NCBI RefSeq assembly: GCF_900112425.1
Contig: NZ_FOLP01000002.1
Location: 763,672-827,671 of the forward strand
Reading direction: 5' to 3'
DNA from: Variovorax sp. OK212
GTDB taxonomy: Bacteria; Pseudomonadota; Gammaproteobacteria; Burkholderiales; Burkholderiaceae_C
Length of the DNA: 64,000 nt
Shown here piece by piece: positions 34,003-41,866 of this stretch; position 1 is the stretch's first letter; each line of letters starts with the position of its first letter. A model generated the notes under the pieces. That model was given only the letters and a program-made list of their open reading frames with translations. It made no database searches and was not told where the DNA came from. Made by a program: the position numbers and the translations under genes.

Positions 34003-35727
34003 TCAGTCCGCCAGGCCCAGGCGCGCGAGGTGCGGCGGCGTGTGCTGCGCCTTTTCCTTCCGCACGAAAGCCGAGCGCAGGCCCGCATGCGGCTCGCGCG
34101 CGTCGAAGAAATTGCGGCGCATGTGCGACAGCTCTTCATCCCGGTAACGCTGCAGCGGCTTCACCGCCTCGTCCTGTTCGCGCGCGGCCTGCTTGCGCGC
34201 GATGCGCTCGGCCAGGTCCGGCGCGGCCGCCAGCTCCGCGGCCAGCCGCGCGACTTCGTCGCCGAACTCCTGCGGTGCCGCCTGCAGCACCCGCTGCGCC
34301 ATGCCGAGCTGCACCGCGCGCCGCGCGCTCACGGGCAGCGCCGCCTGCGTGAGGCGCTGCGCCTCGGCCGCGCCCACGCGGCGCGGCAGCGTGAAGGTCC
34401 AGTATTCGGAGCCGTGCAGCCCCATCAGCGCGTAGTGCGGGTTGAGCACGGCGCCGTCGCGGCACCACACCTCGTCGGCCGCCAGCGCGAGCATCACGCC
34501 GCCGGCCGCCGCGTTGCCGCCCAGCGCCGCCACGGTGAGCCGGTCGGTGGTGGTGAGCACGGCCTCGACGAGGTCGTTCATCGCATGGATGTTGGCCCAC
34601 GACTCCTCCGCCGGATCGTCGGCGGCCTCGATCACGTTGAGGTGGATGCCGTTGGAGAAGAAGTCGCGCAGGCCGCCCAGCACCAGCACGGCGGTCGGCC
34701 GGGTCAGCGCGAAGCGGTAGGCCTTCAGCAGCCGCCGGCATTGCACGGTGCTCATGGCGCCGCCGGGAAACGAGAAGTTCAGCGTGCCGACCGCGCCGTG
34801 CTCGCTGTAGCGCATCTCGGTCCAGGTGCGGCGCGTGTCGGGCAATTGCAGCGGCGCGGGCACCTCGGGCACGCTGGCGCGCAGCAGGTCGCCCAGTGCC
34901 TGCACGGCCGGCAGCTTGTAGCTGGGCCACAGCGAGCCGGCGCCGGCGCCGGGTTCGCGCCAGGGGCTCAGCTGCGGGATCCACACCGCGCCGTCGACGG
35001 TGGCACGGCAGACGGCGCCGGCGCGGGTGGCGATCAGCTCGCCGGGCGGGCCGCGCAGCTCGTCCTCGGGGTGGCCGCCGTGCAGGTACCACGGCATGCC
35101 CAGCAGTTCGTCGCGCACGCCGGGCTGCGAGTCGGCCGCGCGCAACTGGCGCAGCACCGCCTCGGTGGTGTCGGCGGCCCAGTCGATGCGCCGCTGCGCC
35201 TGCTTCATGAAAGGCCGCCAGCCCGCGGCCAGGTCGGTGGCCGCCTGCGGTTGCGGCTTGTACTTGCCCGAGGCGAAGCGCTCCACGGCGAGCAGCACCG
35301 CATCGACGGCGGCATCGGCCACCTCGCCGCGGTAGAGGTCGCTCTTGCCGGCCAGCGGCGGCACCTTCAGCGGCGACCACGCCCAGACGTCGCCCGCGTC
35401 CATCCCGGCCACGGCCTCGAGCACGGTGACGCCCCAGCTCTGCGCGCCAGCCTGCAGCGCCCAGTCGAGCGACGATGCTCCGCGGTCGCCCGGCGGGCCG
35501 GGATGCACGATGAGGCAGGTGCGCGCGCGCCACACGTCCTCGGGGATCGCGGTGGTCAGCATCGGCGCCACGAGCAGTTGCGGATCGTGCCGGCGCACGG
35601 CCTCGCGCAAGGCATCGTCGTTGCCGAGGGCCAGCGTCACGCCCGCGGTGTGGCCGCGGTCGAGAAGCTCGGCGAGCACCCGTTGCGTCAGGCTGTTGAA
35701 CGCGCTTGCGACAAGCAGGATGTGCAT
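34003..35727 (-). CDS. hypX: HypX (HoxX), CO-forming hydrogenase maturation protein homologue
   Basis: HypX of aerobic hydrogen bacteria makes the CO ligand of the [NiFe] hydrogenase active site from a formyl group. This 574-residue protein has both parts. The N-terminal formyltransferase-like domain carries HPGPPGDRG (His75) and MDAGDVW (Asp110/Asp113). The C-terminal crotonase-like domain carries GGLRDFFSNGIHLNVIEAADD. No hyp or hydrogenase structural genes are in the window, so its partner must lie elsewhere or the role has changed. It stands alone on its strand with its own upstream region. Confidence 0.88.
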   Translation of the reverse strand: MHILLVASAFNSLTQRVLAELLDRGHTAGVTLALGNDDALREAVRRHDPQLLVAPMLTTAIPEDVWRARTCLIVHPGPPGDRGASSLDWALQAGAQSWGVTVLEAVAGMDAGDVWAWSPLKVPPLAGKSDLYRGEVADAAVDAVLLAVERFASGKYKPQPQAATDLAAGWRPFMKQAQRRIDWAADTTEAVLRQLRAADSQPGVRDELLGMPWYLHGGHPEDELRGPPGELIATRAGAVCRATVDGAVWIPQLSPWREPGAGAGSLWPSYKLPAVQALGDLLRASVPEVPAPLQLPDTRRTWTEMRYSEHGAVGTLNFSFPGGAMSTVQCRRLLKAYRFALTRPTAVLVLGGLRDFFSNGIHLNVIEAADDPAEESWANIHAMNDLVEAVLTTTDRLTVAALGGNAAAGGVMLALAADEVWCRDGAVLNPHYALMGLHGSEYWTFTLPRRVGAAEAQRLTQAALPVSARRAVQLGMAQRVLQAAPQEFGDEVARLAAELAAAPDLAERIARKQAAREQDEAVKPLQRYRDEELSHMRRNFFDAREPHAGLRSAFVRKEKAQHTPPHLARLGLAD

Positions 35728-35754
35728 CGGACGCCCTCGTCATGTTGGTGTCTA

Positions 35755-35772
35755 AATGTCAACCAATGTCAA
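35755..35772. promoter_or_regulatory. Direct repeat upstream of hypX, possible operator
   Basis: AATGTCAA occurs at 35755-35762 and 35765-35772, exactly 10 bases apart. On the gene's strand each reads TTGACATT, and one could be a -35. A 10-base period would place both on one helix face. No good -10 was found. The site is inferred. Confidence 0.35.
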
Positions 35773-35863
35773 AAATGTATCTGGATCCTTTGCATGGGAT
35801 AAGTCGACCGAAAGTCCTCACCGGGCTGGAACGCCGTTCCACGCGACCATCTCACCCCGCCGT

Positions 35864-36757
35864 TCAGGCGTAGCGCAGCAGGAACGGCAGCACGTGCGCC
35901 AGCACCTCCTCGGGCGCCTCTTCCGCCATCTGGTGCCCGCAGTCGATGGTCCCGCCCTCCACCTGGTCGGCCCAGTCCTTCCAGATCTCGACCGGATCGG
36001 GCCTGGCGGTGTTCGACGCGCTCCACAGCACCTGCACCGGGCAGGCGATGCGCCGCCCGGCCGCCATGTCGTCGCGGTCGTGCTGCAGGTCGATGGAGGC
36101 CGCGGCGCGGTAGTCCTCCACGATCGCGTGGCGCACCGACTCCTTCGCAAAGGCGCGGTGGTACTCGGCCAGCGCCTCGGGCGTGACGGCGTCGACCTTC
36201 TGCACCGCGTTGCGCAGCGCCCAGTCGAGGTAGTAAGCCGGGTCGGCGCGCAGCATGCGCTCGGGCAGGTCGAAAGGCTGCGCGAACAGGTACCAGTGGA
36301 AGGCCTTGAGCCCGAAGGCCATGCCGGCGCGCTGCCACATGGCTTGCGTGGGCACCACCGTGAGCGAGACGAAGCAATTCACCGCCTCGGGCGTGTCCAG
36401 GCACAGCCGGTAGCCCACGCGCGCGCCGCGGTCGTGGCCCATGACGGCGAAGCGCGTGAAGCCCAGCGAGCGCATCAGCGCCAGCTTGTCGGCCGCCAGC
36501 GTGCGCTTGCTGTGGCCGATGTGCAGCGGGTCGCCGGCCGGGCCGGTGCTGTCGCCGTAGCCGCGCAGGTCGGGCGCGACCACGGTGAAGTGCCGCGCCA
36601 GCACGGGCGCGATGCGGTGCCAGGCCACGTGCGTCTGCGGATAGCCGTGCAGCAGCAGCAGCGGCGGGCCGCTGCCGCCCACTTCGGCGTGGATGACGGC
36701 GTCGCCCAGCGCCACGTCGTGCACCGCGAAGCCGGGGAAGAACGGCGCGCGGCTCAT
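35864..36757 (-). CDS. Alpha/beta hydrolase (haloacetate dehalogenase-like)
   Basis: This 297-residue hydrolase has LLLLHGYPQTHVAWHRIAPVLA (oxyanion region), the nucleophile motif MGHDRGARVGY with Asp in the elbow, and a likely catalytic His in DCGHQMAEEAPEEV. The G-H-D-R-G elbow is typical of haloacetate dehalogenase and epoxide hydrolase relatives. It ends a six-gene minus-strand operon and overlaps the AroE-like stop by four bases (ATGA). The substrate is unknown. Confidence 0.85.
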   Translation of the reverse strand: MSRAPFFPGFAVHDVALGDAVIHAEVGGSGPPLLLLHGYPQTHVAWHRIAPVLARHFTVVAPDLRGYGDSTGPAGDPLHIGHSKRTLAADKLALMRSLGFTRFAVMGHDRGARVGYRLCLDTPEAVNCFVSLTVVPTQAMWQRAGMAFGLKAFHWYLFAQPFDLPERMLRADPAYYLDWALRNAVQKVDAVTPEALAEYHRAFAKESVRHAIVEDYRAAASIDLQHDRDDMAAGRRIACPVQVLWSASNTARPDPVEIWKDWADQVEGGTIDCGHQMAEEAPEEVLAHVLPFLLRYA

Positions 36758-37584
36758 TGCAGCGCCTCGGCGAAGAAGTCGGCCATGCGCTCCAGCTGCT
36801 CGTCCATCATGTGGCGGCCGTGCACGATGCGCGCGCCCTGCTGCTGCGCCAGCGTGAGCAGCGGCGTGGTGTGCGGCTCCATGATCACGTCGGCCACCGT
36901 GTGGCCTGCGCGGATGGCCGAGGCGGCGATGGGCAGCGGATCGCCCTCGCGCATGCCGGCCGGCGTGGCGTTGACGAGCAGCTCGCGCGGGCTCGCGCCG
37001 TCCCACGTGCCGGCGGTGTAGCCCAATGCGCGCAGCCGTTCGACCAGGTTCGCGCGCTTCGCGCCGTCGGCGTCGTGCACGTCGATGGACGCCGCACCGG
37101 CGCCCGCCAGCGCGAAGGCGATCGCATTGCCCGCGCCGCCCGCGCCCGCAAGGCCCACGCTGCGGCCCTTCACGTCGAAGCCGTTGCGCACGAGCCCCGA
37201 CAGAAAGCCCGCGCCGTCGAGCAGGTCGCCCTGCCATGCGCCGGCCTTGCGGCGCACGACGTTCACCGCCTGCGCCTCGCGCGCGGCGCGCAAGGTCTCG
37301 ATCGGCAGGCTCGCGACGATCTGCTTGTGCGGCACGGTGACCACCAGGCCCGCCACGTTGCGCACCGCGAGCAGCGTGTGCAGCAGCGCCGGCACGTCGG
37401 CGGCCTGCACGTGCAGCGGCACGAGCACCGCGTTGATGCCGCGGCGCTGCAGCAGTTGCGTGAGCGGCAGCGGCGCCTTCACCTGCGCGACGGGGTCGCC
37501 GATGATGCCTAGCACGGCGGTGTTGCCGTCGAGCTTCAAACCGTTCCAGTTCGGGCCGTTCCGGTCGGGGGTGGTGTCAGGCAT
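36754..37584 (-). CDS. Divergent AroE-family dehydrogenase (shikimate dehydrogenase-like)
   Basis: This 276-residue protein has the AroE fold: NAD(P)-binding AGAGGAGNA (146-154), the catalytic Lys87 in VTVPHKQ, Asn108 in AVNV and Asp123 in LLDGAG. The substrate-carboxylate serines of true shikimate dehydrogenase (S-x-S near the N-terminus) are replaced, reading DPVAQVKAP (30-38). It probably acts on another cyclic polyol or keto acid, or on quinate/shikimate in a changed way. It overlaps the TIM-barrel gene stop by 8 bases. Confidence 0.82.
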   Translation of the reverse strand: MPDTTPDRNGPNWNGLKLDGNTAVLGIIGDPVAQVKAPLPLTQLLQRRGINAVLVPLHVQAADVPALLHTLLAVRNVAGLVVTVPHKQIVASLPIETLRAAREAQAVNVVRRKAGAWQGDLLDGAGFLSGLVRNGFDVKGRSVGLAGAGGAGNAIAFALAGAGAASIDVHDADGAKRANLVERLRALGYTAGTWDGASPRELLVNATPAGMREGDPLPIAASAIRAGHTVADVIMEPHTTPLLTLAQQQGARIVHGRHMMDEQLERMADFFAEALQ

Positions 37585-38407
37585 GGGTATGGCCGTTTCT
37601 TTGAAGGAATTCGGAAGTGGCGCGAAAGGCCGCGGCGGCGCGCGCCAGCGGGTCGAGCGTGGCCATGCGGATCGCGCTGGGGGCTTCGACCGACAGCAGC
37701 GCATCGGGCGCGAGCTGCGCCAGCAGGCGGTGCACCGGCAGTTCGCCCTCGCCCGGAAAGAGGCGGTGCGCGCGCCCCTCTTCCGCGGGCGAGAGGCCCG
37801 GGTGGCGCTGCGCGAGCGCGTCGTTGACCTGCATGAAATGGCGGTCGATGCGCGCGCCGCCCCTGTCGCCTTCCATGTCACTGGGGGCACAGCCCGCGCG
37901 GAAGAAATGCAGCGCGTCGACCACCACGCGCGCCGTGTCGCTGTTCGACGCGGCGACCAGCTGCTGCGCCTGCTGCAGCGAGCGCGCGGCGGTGTAGACC
38001 ATGAATTCGACGCCCAGTGCGAGCCCGTGCGGGCGGGCGCGCTCGGCCAGCGCGGCCATGCCGTCGCCCGCGCGCGCCAGGTCGCTGTCGTCCACGTTGA
38101 CCATGAGGCAGCGCGCGCCCAGCGCCTCGGCCGACGCGAGCACGCCCGCCAGCGACGCCGCGTCGAAGCCGGGCTTGATGCGCACGATCTCGATGTCGTG
38201 CACGCGCAGCCCCAGGTCGCGCAGGCGCGCCAGCGTCTCGCGCAACATGCCGCTGCCCACGGCCATCGGGAACGGCGCTTCGCCCAGGCGCGCGGGGCTC
38301 AAGCGGATGCCGACGCCGCCGAAGCCCGCCGCATGCGCGGCCTCCACCAGCCGCGGCGGCGTGGCGTCGAGCATGCCGAGATGGGCGAGCGAGAGGCGGA
38401 AGTTCAT
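37577..38407 (-). CDS. TIM-barrel sugar phosphate isomerase/epimerase family protein
   Basis: This 276-residue protein fits the xylose isomerase-like (AP endonuclease 2) family: MNFRLSLAHLGMLDATPPRLVEAAHAAGFGGVGIR, then ALGVEFMVYTAARSLQQA and VVVDALHFFRAG with the metal-binding Glu, Asp and His. The family includes isomerases, epimerases, inosose dehydratase and 3-dehydroshikimate dehydratase. With an AroE-like neighbour, a dehydroshikimate dehydratase-type step is one possibility. Four-base overlap with the oxidoreductase stop shows tight coupling. Confidence 0.8.
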   Translation of the reverse strand: MNFRLSLAHLGMLDATPPRLVEAAHAAGFGGVGIRLSPARLGEAPFPMAVGSGMLRETLARLRDLGLRVHDIEIVRIKPGFDAASLAGVLASAEALGARCLMVNVDDSDLARAGDGMAALAERARPHGLALGVEFMVYTAARSLQQAQQLVAASNSDTARVVVDALHFFRAGCAPSDMEGDRGGARIDRHFMQVNDALAQRHPGLSPAEEGRAHRLFPGEGELPVHRLLAQLAPDALLSVEAPSAIRMATLDPLARAAAAFRATSEFLQRNGHTHA

Positions 38408-39855
38408 GCGGCGGCAGTCTGCGCTTCGGGGGCTTGCAGCGCAGCCTGCCTGAGCGGCACGCCCTGCGCAAGCAGCAAGGCCTGCAGCCGCTTCACGTCC
38501 ACGTCGCGCGGCTGCACGCCCGCGTCGGCCGCCAGCGCCGCCGCCGTGCCCGCCGCCTGGCCCGTGAGCCAGCACTGCGGAATCTCGCGCATGAAGCCGT
38601 GCGAGTTGGTGTCGCACGAGATGTGCTTGCCCGCGGCGAGCACGCCGTCGAGCTTCTCGGGCACCAGCGCGCCGTAGGGCACCGAGATGTTCGGAAACTT
38701 CGGCGACGGGCTCGGGCTGATGCCCACCTCGTCGGCCTCCACCGCGCCCGCGTCCCACGCGCCGCGCCGCACGCTCTTCACGCCCACCAGGCGCCGGCCG
38801 TGGCGCGTGCCGATCTGCGGCGCCATCAGCATGAGCCAGGCGTTCTCGAAGCCCGGCGCATGCGCGCGGTAGAAGGCCAGGTGCTCGGCCATGCTCTTGC
38901 GCGACTCCCATTCGACCTGCGTCATCTCGTCGACGTCGAGCGCGCTGAAGCCCGACTTGCGCGGCCCGAGGAAGGTGGCCACGTCGTCGCGCCACGAGAC
39001 GATGGGTTTCTCGAAGCTGCCCAGCGTCTCGCGCCCGCGCGCCAGCAGCGCCGAGTAGGCCTGCGGCTCGTGCGCGCGAAAGTCGAGCCAGCGCCGCATG
39101 TCCACGCCCGCGAACAGCCACGAGGTGTTGATGCAGTGGTGGATGTCGTGCGCGTCGATGTCCGACGAAAACGCCGCGCCCGCGGCCGCGTACAGGTCGC
39201 CCTCGCCCGTGGTGTCGACCACCACGTTGGCGAGGATGGCGCGGCGGCCCTGCTTGCTCTCGAACACCGCGCCCTTCACGCGGCCCTGGCCCTCTTCGGC
39301 GATGGGCGCGACCATCCAGCCGTGCAGGATCAGGTCGACGCCGGCCTCGCGCACCATCTGGTGGTACACGCCCTTGAGCATCTCGGGGTCGATGGTGGGC
39401 GAGTGCGTGACCACGCCGTGGAACGCGGCGGTGCGCAGGGCCCAGTGGTCGGCCTTGGCGGTGTCGCGCGAGCCCCAGTCCTCGCGCGGCGGGCCGGCGA
39501 TGGCGTTGCGGCCCAGGCGCTCCATGAACTCGGCCGCCAGGCCGTGGATGACGTGCTGGCCCGACCAGTCGCTCATGCGGTCGATCCAGATCACCAGGCC
39601 GCCGGTCGACAGGCCGCCCAGGTGGTTGTAGCGCTCCAGCAGCACCACGCGCGCTCCGCTGCGCGCGGCGGCCACGGCGGCGGCCACGCCCGACGGGCCG
39701 CCGCCGAGCACCAGCACGTCGCAGCGCTCGTGCACCGGCACCTGGCGCGCCGGCTCGGTGATGTGGCCGTGCGGCTGGCGCTGCTTGCGTTCGCTGTCGC
39801 GCGCGTTGACGTCGGAGCGGAAGAAGTGGCGTTCTTCGGGGGTGAGGGTTCCCAT
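38404..39855 (-). CDS. FAD-dependent oxidoreductase (FAD_oxidored family)
   Basis: This 483-residue flavoprotein has the dinucleotide-binding motif DVLVLGGGPSGVAAAVAAARSGARVVLLERYNHLGGLSTGG, a second FAD motif VVDTTGEGDLYAAAG, and a C-terminal FMREIPQCWLTGQAAGTAAALA. Members of this family act on diverse organic acids, sugars or phenolics. The ATG at 39855 (MGTLTPEERHFFR) is set by the end of the upstream gene. It sits in the middle of the catabolic operon and may make the first oxidation. Confidence 0.85.
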   Translation of the reverse strand: MGTLTPEERHFFRSDVNARDSERKQRQPHGHITEPARQVPVHERCDVLVLGGGPSGVAAAVAAARSGARVVLLERYNHLGGLSTGGLVIWIDRMSDWSGQHVIHGLAAEFMERLGRNAIAGPPREDWGSRDTAKADHWALRTAAFHGVVTHSPTIDPEMLKGVYHQMVREAGVDLILHGWMVAPIAEEGQGRVKGAVFESKQGRRAILANVVVDTTGEGDLYAAAGAAFSSDIDAHDIHHCINTSWLFAGVDMRRWLDFRAHEPQAYSALLARGRETLGSFEKPIVSWRDDVATFLGPRKSGFSALDVDEMTQVEWESRKSMAEHLAFYRAHAPGFENAWLMLMAPQIGTRHGRRLVGVKSVRRGAWDAGAVEADEVGISPSPSPKFPNISVPYGALVPEKLDGVLAAGKHISCDTNSHGFMREIPQCWLTGQAAGTAAALAADAGVQPRDVDVKRLQALLLAQGVPLRQAALQAPEAQTAAA

Positions 39856-39863
39856 GGGGGCTT

Positions 39864-40745
39864 TCAGGAAGAGGAAGAAGAGGACGAGAAGGAGGAGGAC
39901 GGCGACGCGGAAGACGTCGGTGCTGCGAGCTCGGCCAGCAGATCGGCGAGCGGCCCGGGCGCGGTGACCATCGCGTCGTGGCCGGTGGCCAGCGTGCGCA
40001 GCTGCCAGCCGGCGTCGGCGCGCACGCGCGCCTTGGTGGGCTCGAGCGTGGCGATCGGGTCGCCGGTGCATTCGATGTAGGTCCTGGGCAGGCCGTTGCC
40101 CAGCGGCGCCTTCAGCAGCAGCGGCTGCAGGTAGGTGCCCACGGGCTGCGGCGTGAGGCGGCGCGCGACCCAGGCCGCGTCGGCCGGGTCTTTCACGCCG
40201 AAGGCCGCGGGCGGCAAGGCGGCCGCCGCGCCCACGCCGCCGCCGGTGTCGCGGATGGCCTTCAGGCGCTGCTCGACCACCGCCGGCGGGAAGTCGGAGA
40301 ACAGGCTCTTGCCGGGTTCGAGCAGCAGCGAATCGAGGTACACCAGCTGGCGCAGGTGCGCGGCGGCGCGGTCGGCCACGCCGGAGATCACGATGCCCGC
40401 GTAGCTGTGGCCCACCAGCACCACGCGCTCGAGCTCCTCGAACTGCAGCAGGTTGACGATGTCGTCGATGTGCGTGTCGAGGTTGACCTGCGGCGAAATG
40501 AGGTGGCGGCGCTCGCCCAGCCCGGTGAGCGTGGGCGTGAACACGGCGTGGCCGGCGGCGCACAGCCGCGAGGCCACGCGCGACCAGCACCAGCCGCCAT
40601 GCCAGGCGCCGTGCACGAGCACGAAGGTCGAGGGCGGGTTGGCGCGCGCGGGCCCGGCGGCGCGGGCCGGCACGAGACCGGTGGCGGCGAGGCCCATCAC
40701 GCCTGCCGCACCCGCCGCGCGCGCAAAGAGGTTCCTGCGTTTCAT
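39864..40745 (-). CDS. Exported alpha/beta hydrolase with poly-Ser tail
   Basis: This 293-residue protein begins with an Arg-rich export signal (MKRRNLFARAAGAAGVMGLAATGLVPARA; Tat-like but without a full consensus). The hydrolase core has VLVHGAWHGGWCW, the nucleophile elbow VGHSYAGIV and a His in TGHDAMVTAPG. It resembles salicylate esterase / EstA-like esterases. The C-terminus ends in a run of serines from TTC/TCC/TCT repeats, which may be a slippage-prone tract. It is the second gene of the operon and may split an ester outside the cytoplasm. Confidence 0.83.
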   Translation of the reverse strand: MKRRNLFARAAGAAGVMGLAATGLVPARAAGPARANPPSTFVLVHGAWHGGWCWSRVASRLCAAGHAVFTPTLTGLGERRHLISPQVNLDTHIDDIVNLLQFEELERVVLVGHSYAGIVISGVADRAAAHLRQLVYLDSLLLEPGKSLFSDFPPAVVEQRLKAIRDTGGGVGAAAALPPAAFGVKDPADAAWVARRLTPQPVGTYLQPLLLKAPLGNGLPRTYIECTGDPIATLEPTKARVRADAGWQLRTLATGHDAMVTAPGPLADLLAELAAPTSSASPSSSFSSSSSSS

Positions 40746-40754
40746 GCGGCGCCC

Positions 40755-41771
40755 CTACTCGCTGCGCGCGCCGGTGCGCTTGATGACGTCGCCCCACATC
40801 GCCGTGTCTTCCGCGATCTTGCGGGCCAGCGCGTCGGGCGCGCTGCCGATGGCCTGCCAGCCCTGGTCGAACAGACGCTGGCGCGTGTCGGGCGCCTTCA
40901 GGATGCGCGCGATCTCGTCGGACAGCCGCTGCGCCACCGGCTGCGGCATGCTGGCCGGGCCGAAGATGGCATTCCACGAAGCGACGTCGAAGGCCTTGCC
41001 CGCGCCCAGCGCGGGCTGGACCGGCGGCACCTGCGCAAAGGCCGCGAACGGCGTGGCGGTGCTCACGCCGTACAGCCGAAGCCGCCCGCTCTTCGCCTGC
41101 GGCGCGGCGATCGACGGGATCATGAAAGACAGCTCGATCTGCTGGCCCATGAGCGCCGTCGCCACCTGCGGGAAGCCGGGGAACGGCACGTGCACGGCCT
41201 GCAGGCCGGTGAGCGCCTTCAGCAGTTCCATGGCCAGGTGCGAGCCCGAGCCGGGCCCGACCGAGCCGTAGCTCAGGCGATCGCCCTGGGCCTTGGCATA
41301 CGCCAGCAGGCCGCGCAGGTCGGTGGCGGGCATGCCCATGCTGCCGGTGAGCACGAAGGGGCTGCTGGCCACCAGCGAGACGGGGCGCAGGTCGTGCGCC
41401 ACGTCGTAGGGCGTGGCGGGGTTGAGCGCCTTGGCGGTGGTGAGCGGGCCGTTGCCGGTCAGGCCGATGGTGTGGCCGTCGGTGGCCTTGGCCACGGCGT
41501 TGACGCCGATGGTGCCGGCCGCGCCGACCTTGTTCTCGACGATGACCGGCTGGCCCAGCGCCTGCGCCAGCGGGTCGGCCACGGTGCGGGCCAGCGCGTC
41601 GGGCGAGGAGCCCGGCGGGAAGCCGACGACCAGGCGCACGGCTTTCTGCGGCCAGGGTGCGGCGGCATGCGCGGGCAATGACGGCAAGGCCAGCGCCGGC
41701 GCGACCGAGGCGGCCAGCGCGCCCTGCAGCAGGCGGCGCCGCCGCAGGAGGGAAACCATCGGATCGGGCAT
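40755..41771 (-). CDS. TctC/Bug-type tripartite tricarboxylate binding protein
   Basis: This 338-residue periplasmic protein has an export signal with an Arg run (VSLLRRRRLLQGALAASVAPALALPSLPAHA) and Bug-family segments WPQKAVRLVVGFPPGSSPDALAR, PVIVENKVGAAGTIG and SYGSVGPGSGSHLAMEL. Bug proteins bind carboxylates or aromatic acids for tripartite carriers; the membrane parts are not beside it, which is common in this group. It is the first gene of the operon, facing a LysR gene. Confidence 0.9.
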   Translation of the reverse strand: MPDPMVSLLRRRRLLQGALAASVAPALALPSLPAHAAAPWPQKAVRLVVGFPPGSSPDALARTVADPLAQALGQPVIVENKVGAAGTIGVNAVAKATDGHTIGLTGNGPLTTAKALNPATPYDVAHDLRPVSLVASSPFVLTGSMGMPATDLRGLLAYAKAQGDRLSYGSVGPGSGSHLAMELLKALTGLQAVHVPFPGFPQVATALMGQQIELSFMIPSIAAPQAKSGRLRLYGVSTATPFAAFAQVPPVQPALGAGKAFDVASWNAIFGPASMPQPVAQRLSDEIARILKAPDTRQRLFDQGWQAIGSAPDALARKIAEDTAMWGDVIKRTGARSE

Positions 41772-41827
41772 GTCTTGTCTCCGGTTGCTGTGTTGTGAGG
41801 TGGATTCTTGGCCCACAATTCAGCGCG

Positions 41828-41862
41828 AAACGTGATGATTTCTGATCTCTTCCATCACGTTT
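41828..41862. promoter_or_regulatory. Perfect 10-bp inverted repeat between tctC-like and LysR genes
   Basis: AAACGTGATG (41828-41837) and CATCACGTTT (41853-41862) form a perfect inverted repeat with a 15-base spacer, a typical arrangement for a LysR dimer or tetramer site. It lies 57 bases from the TctC-like start and 4 bases before the LysR start, so the regulator probably represses its own gene and controls the operon. Confidence 0.65.
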
Positions 41863-41866
41863 CTTG

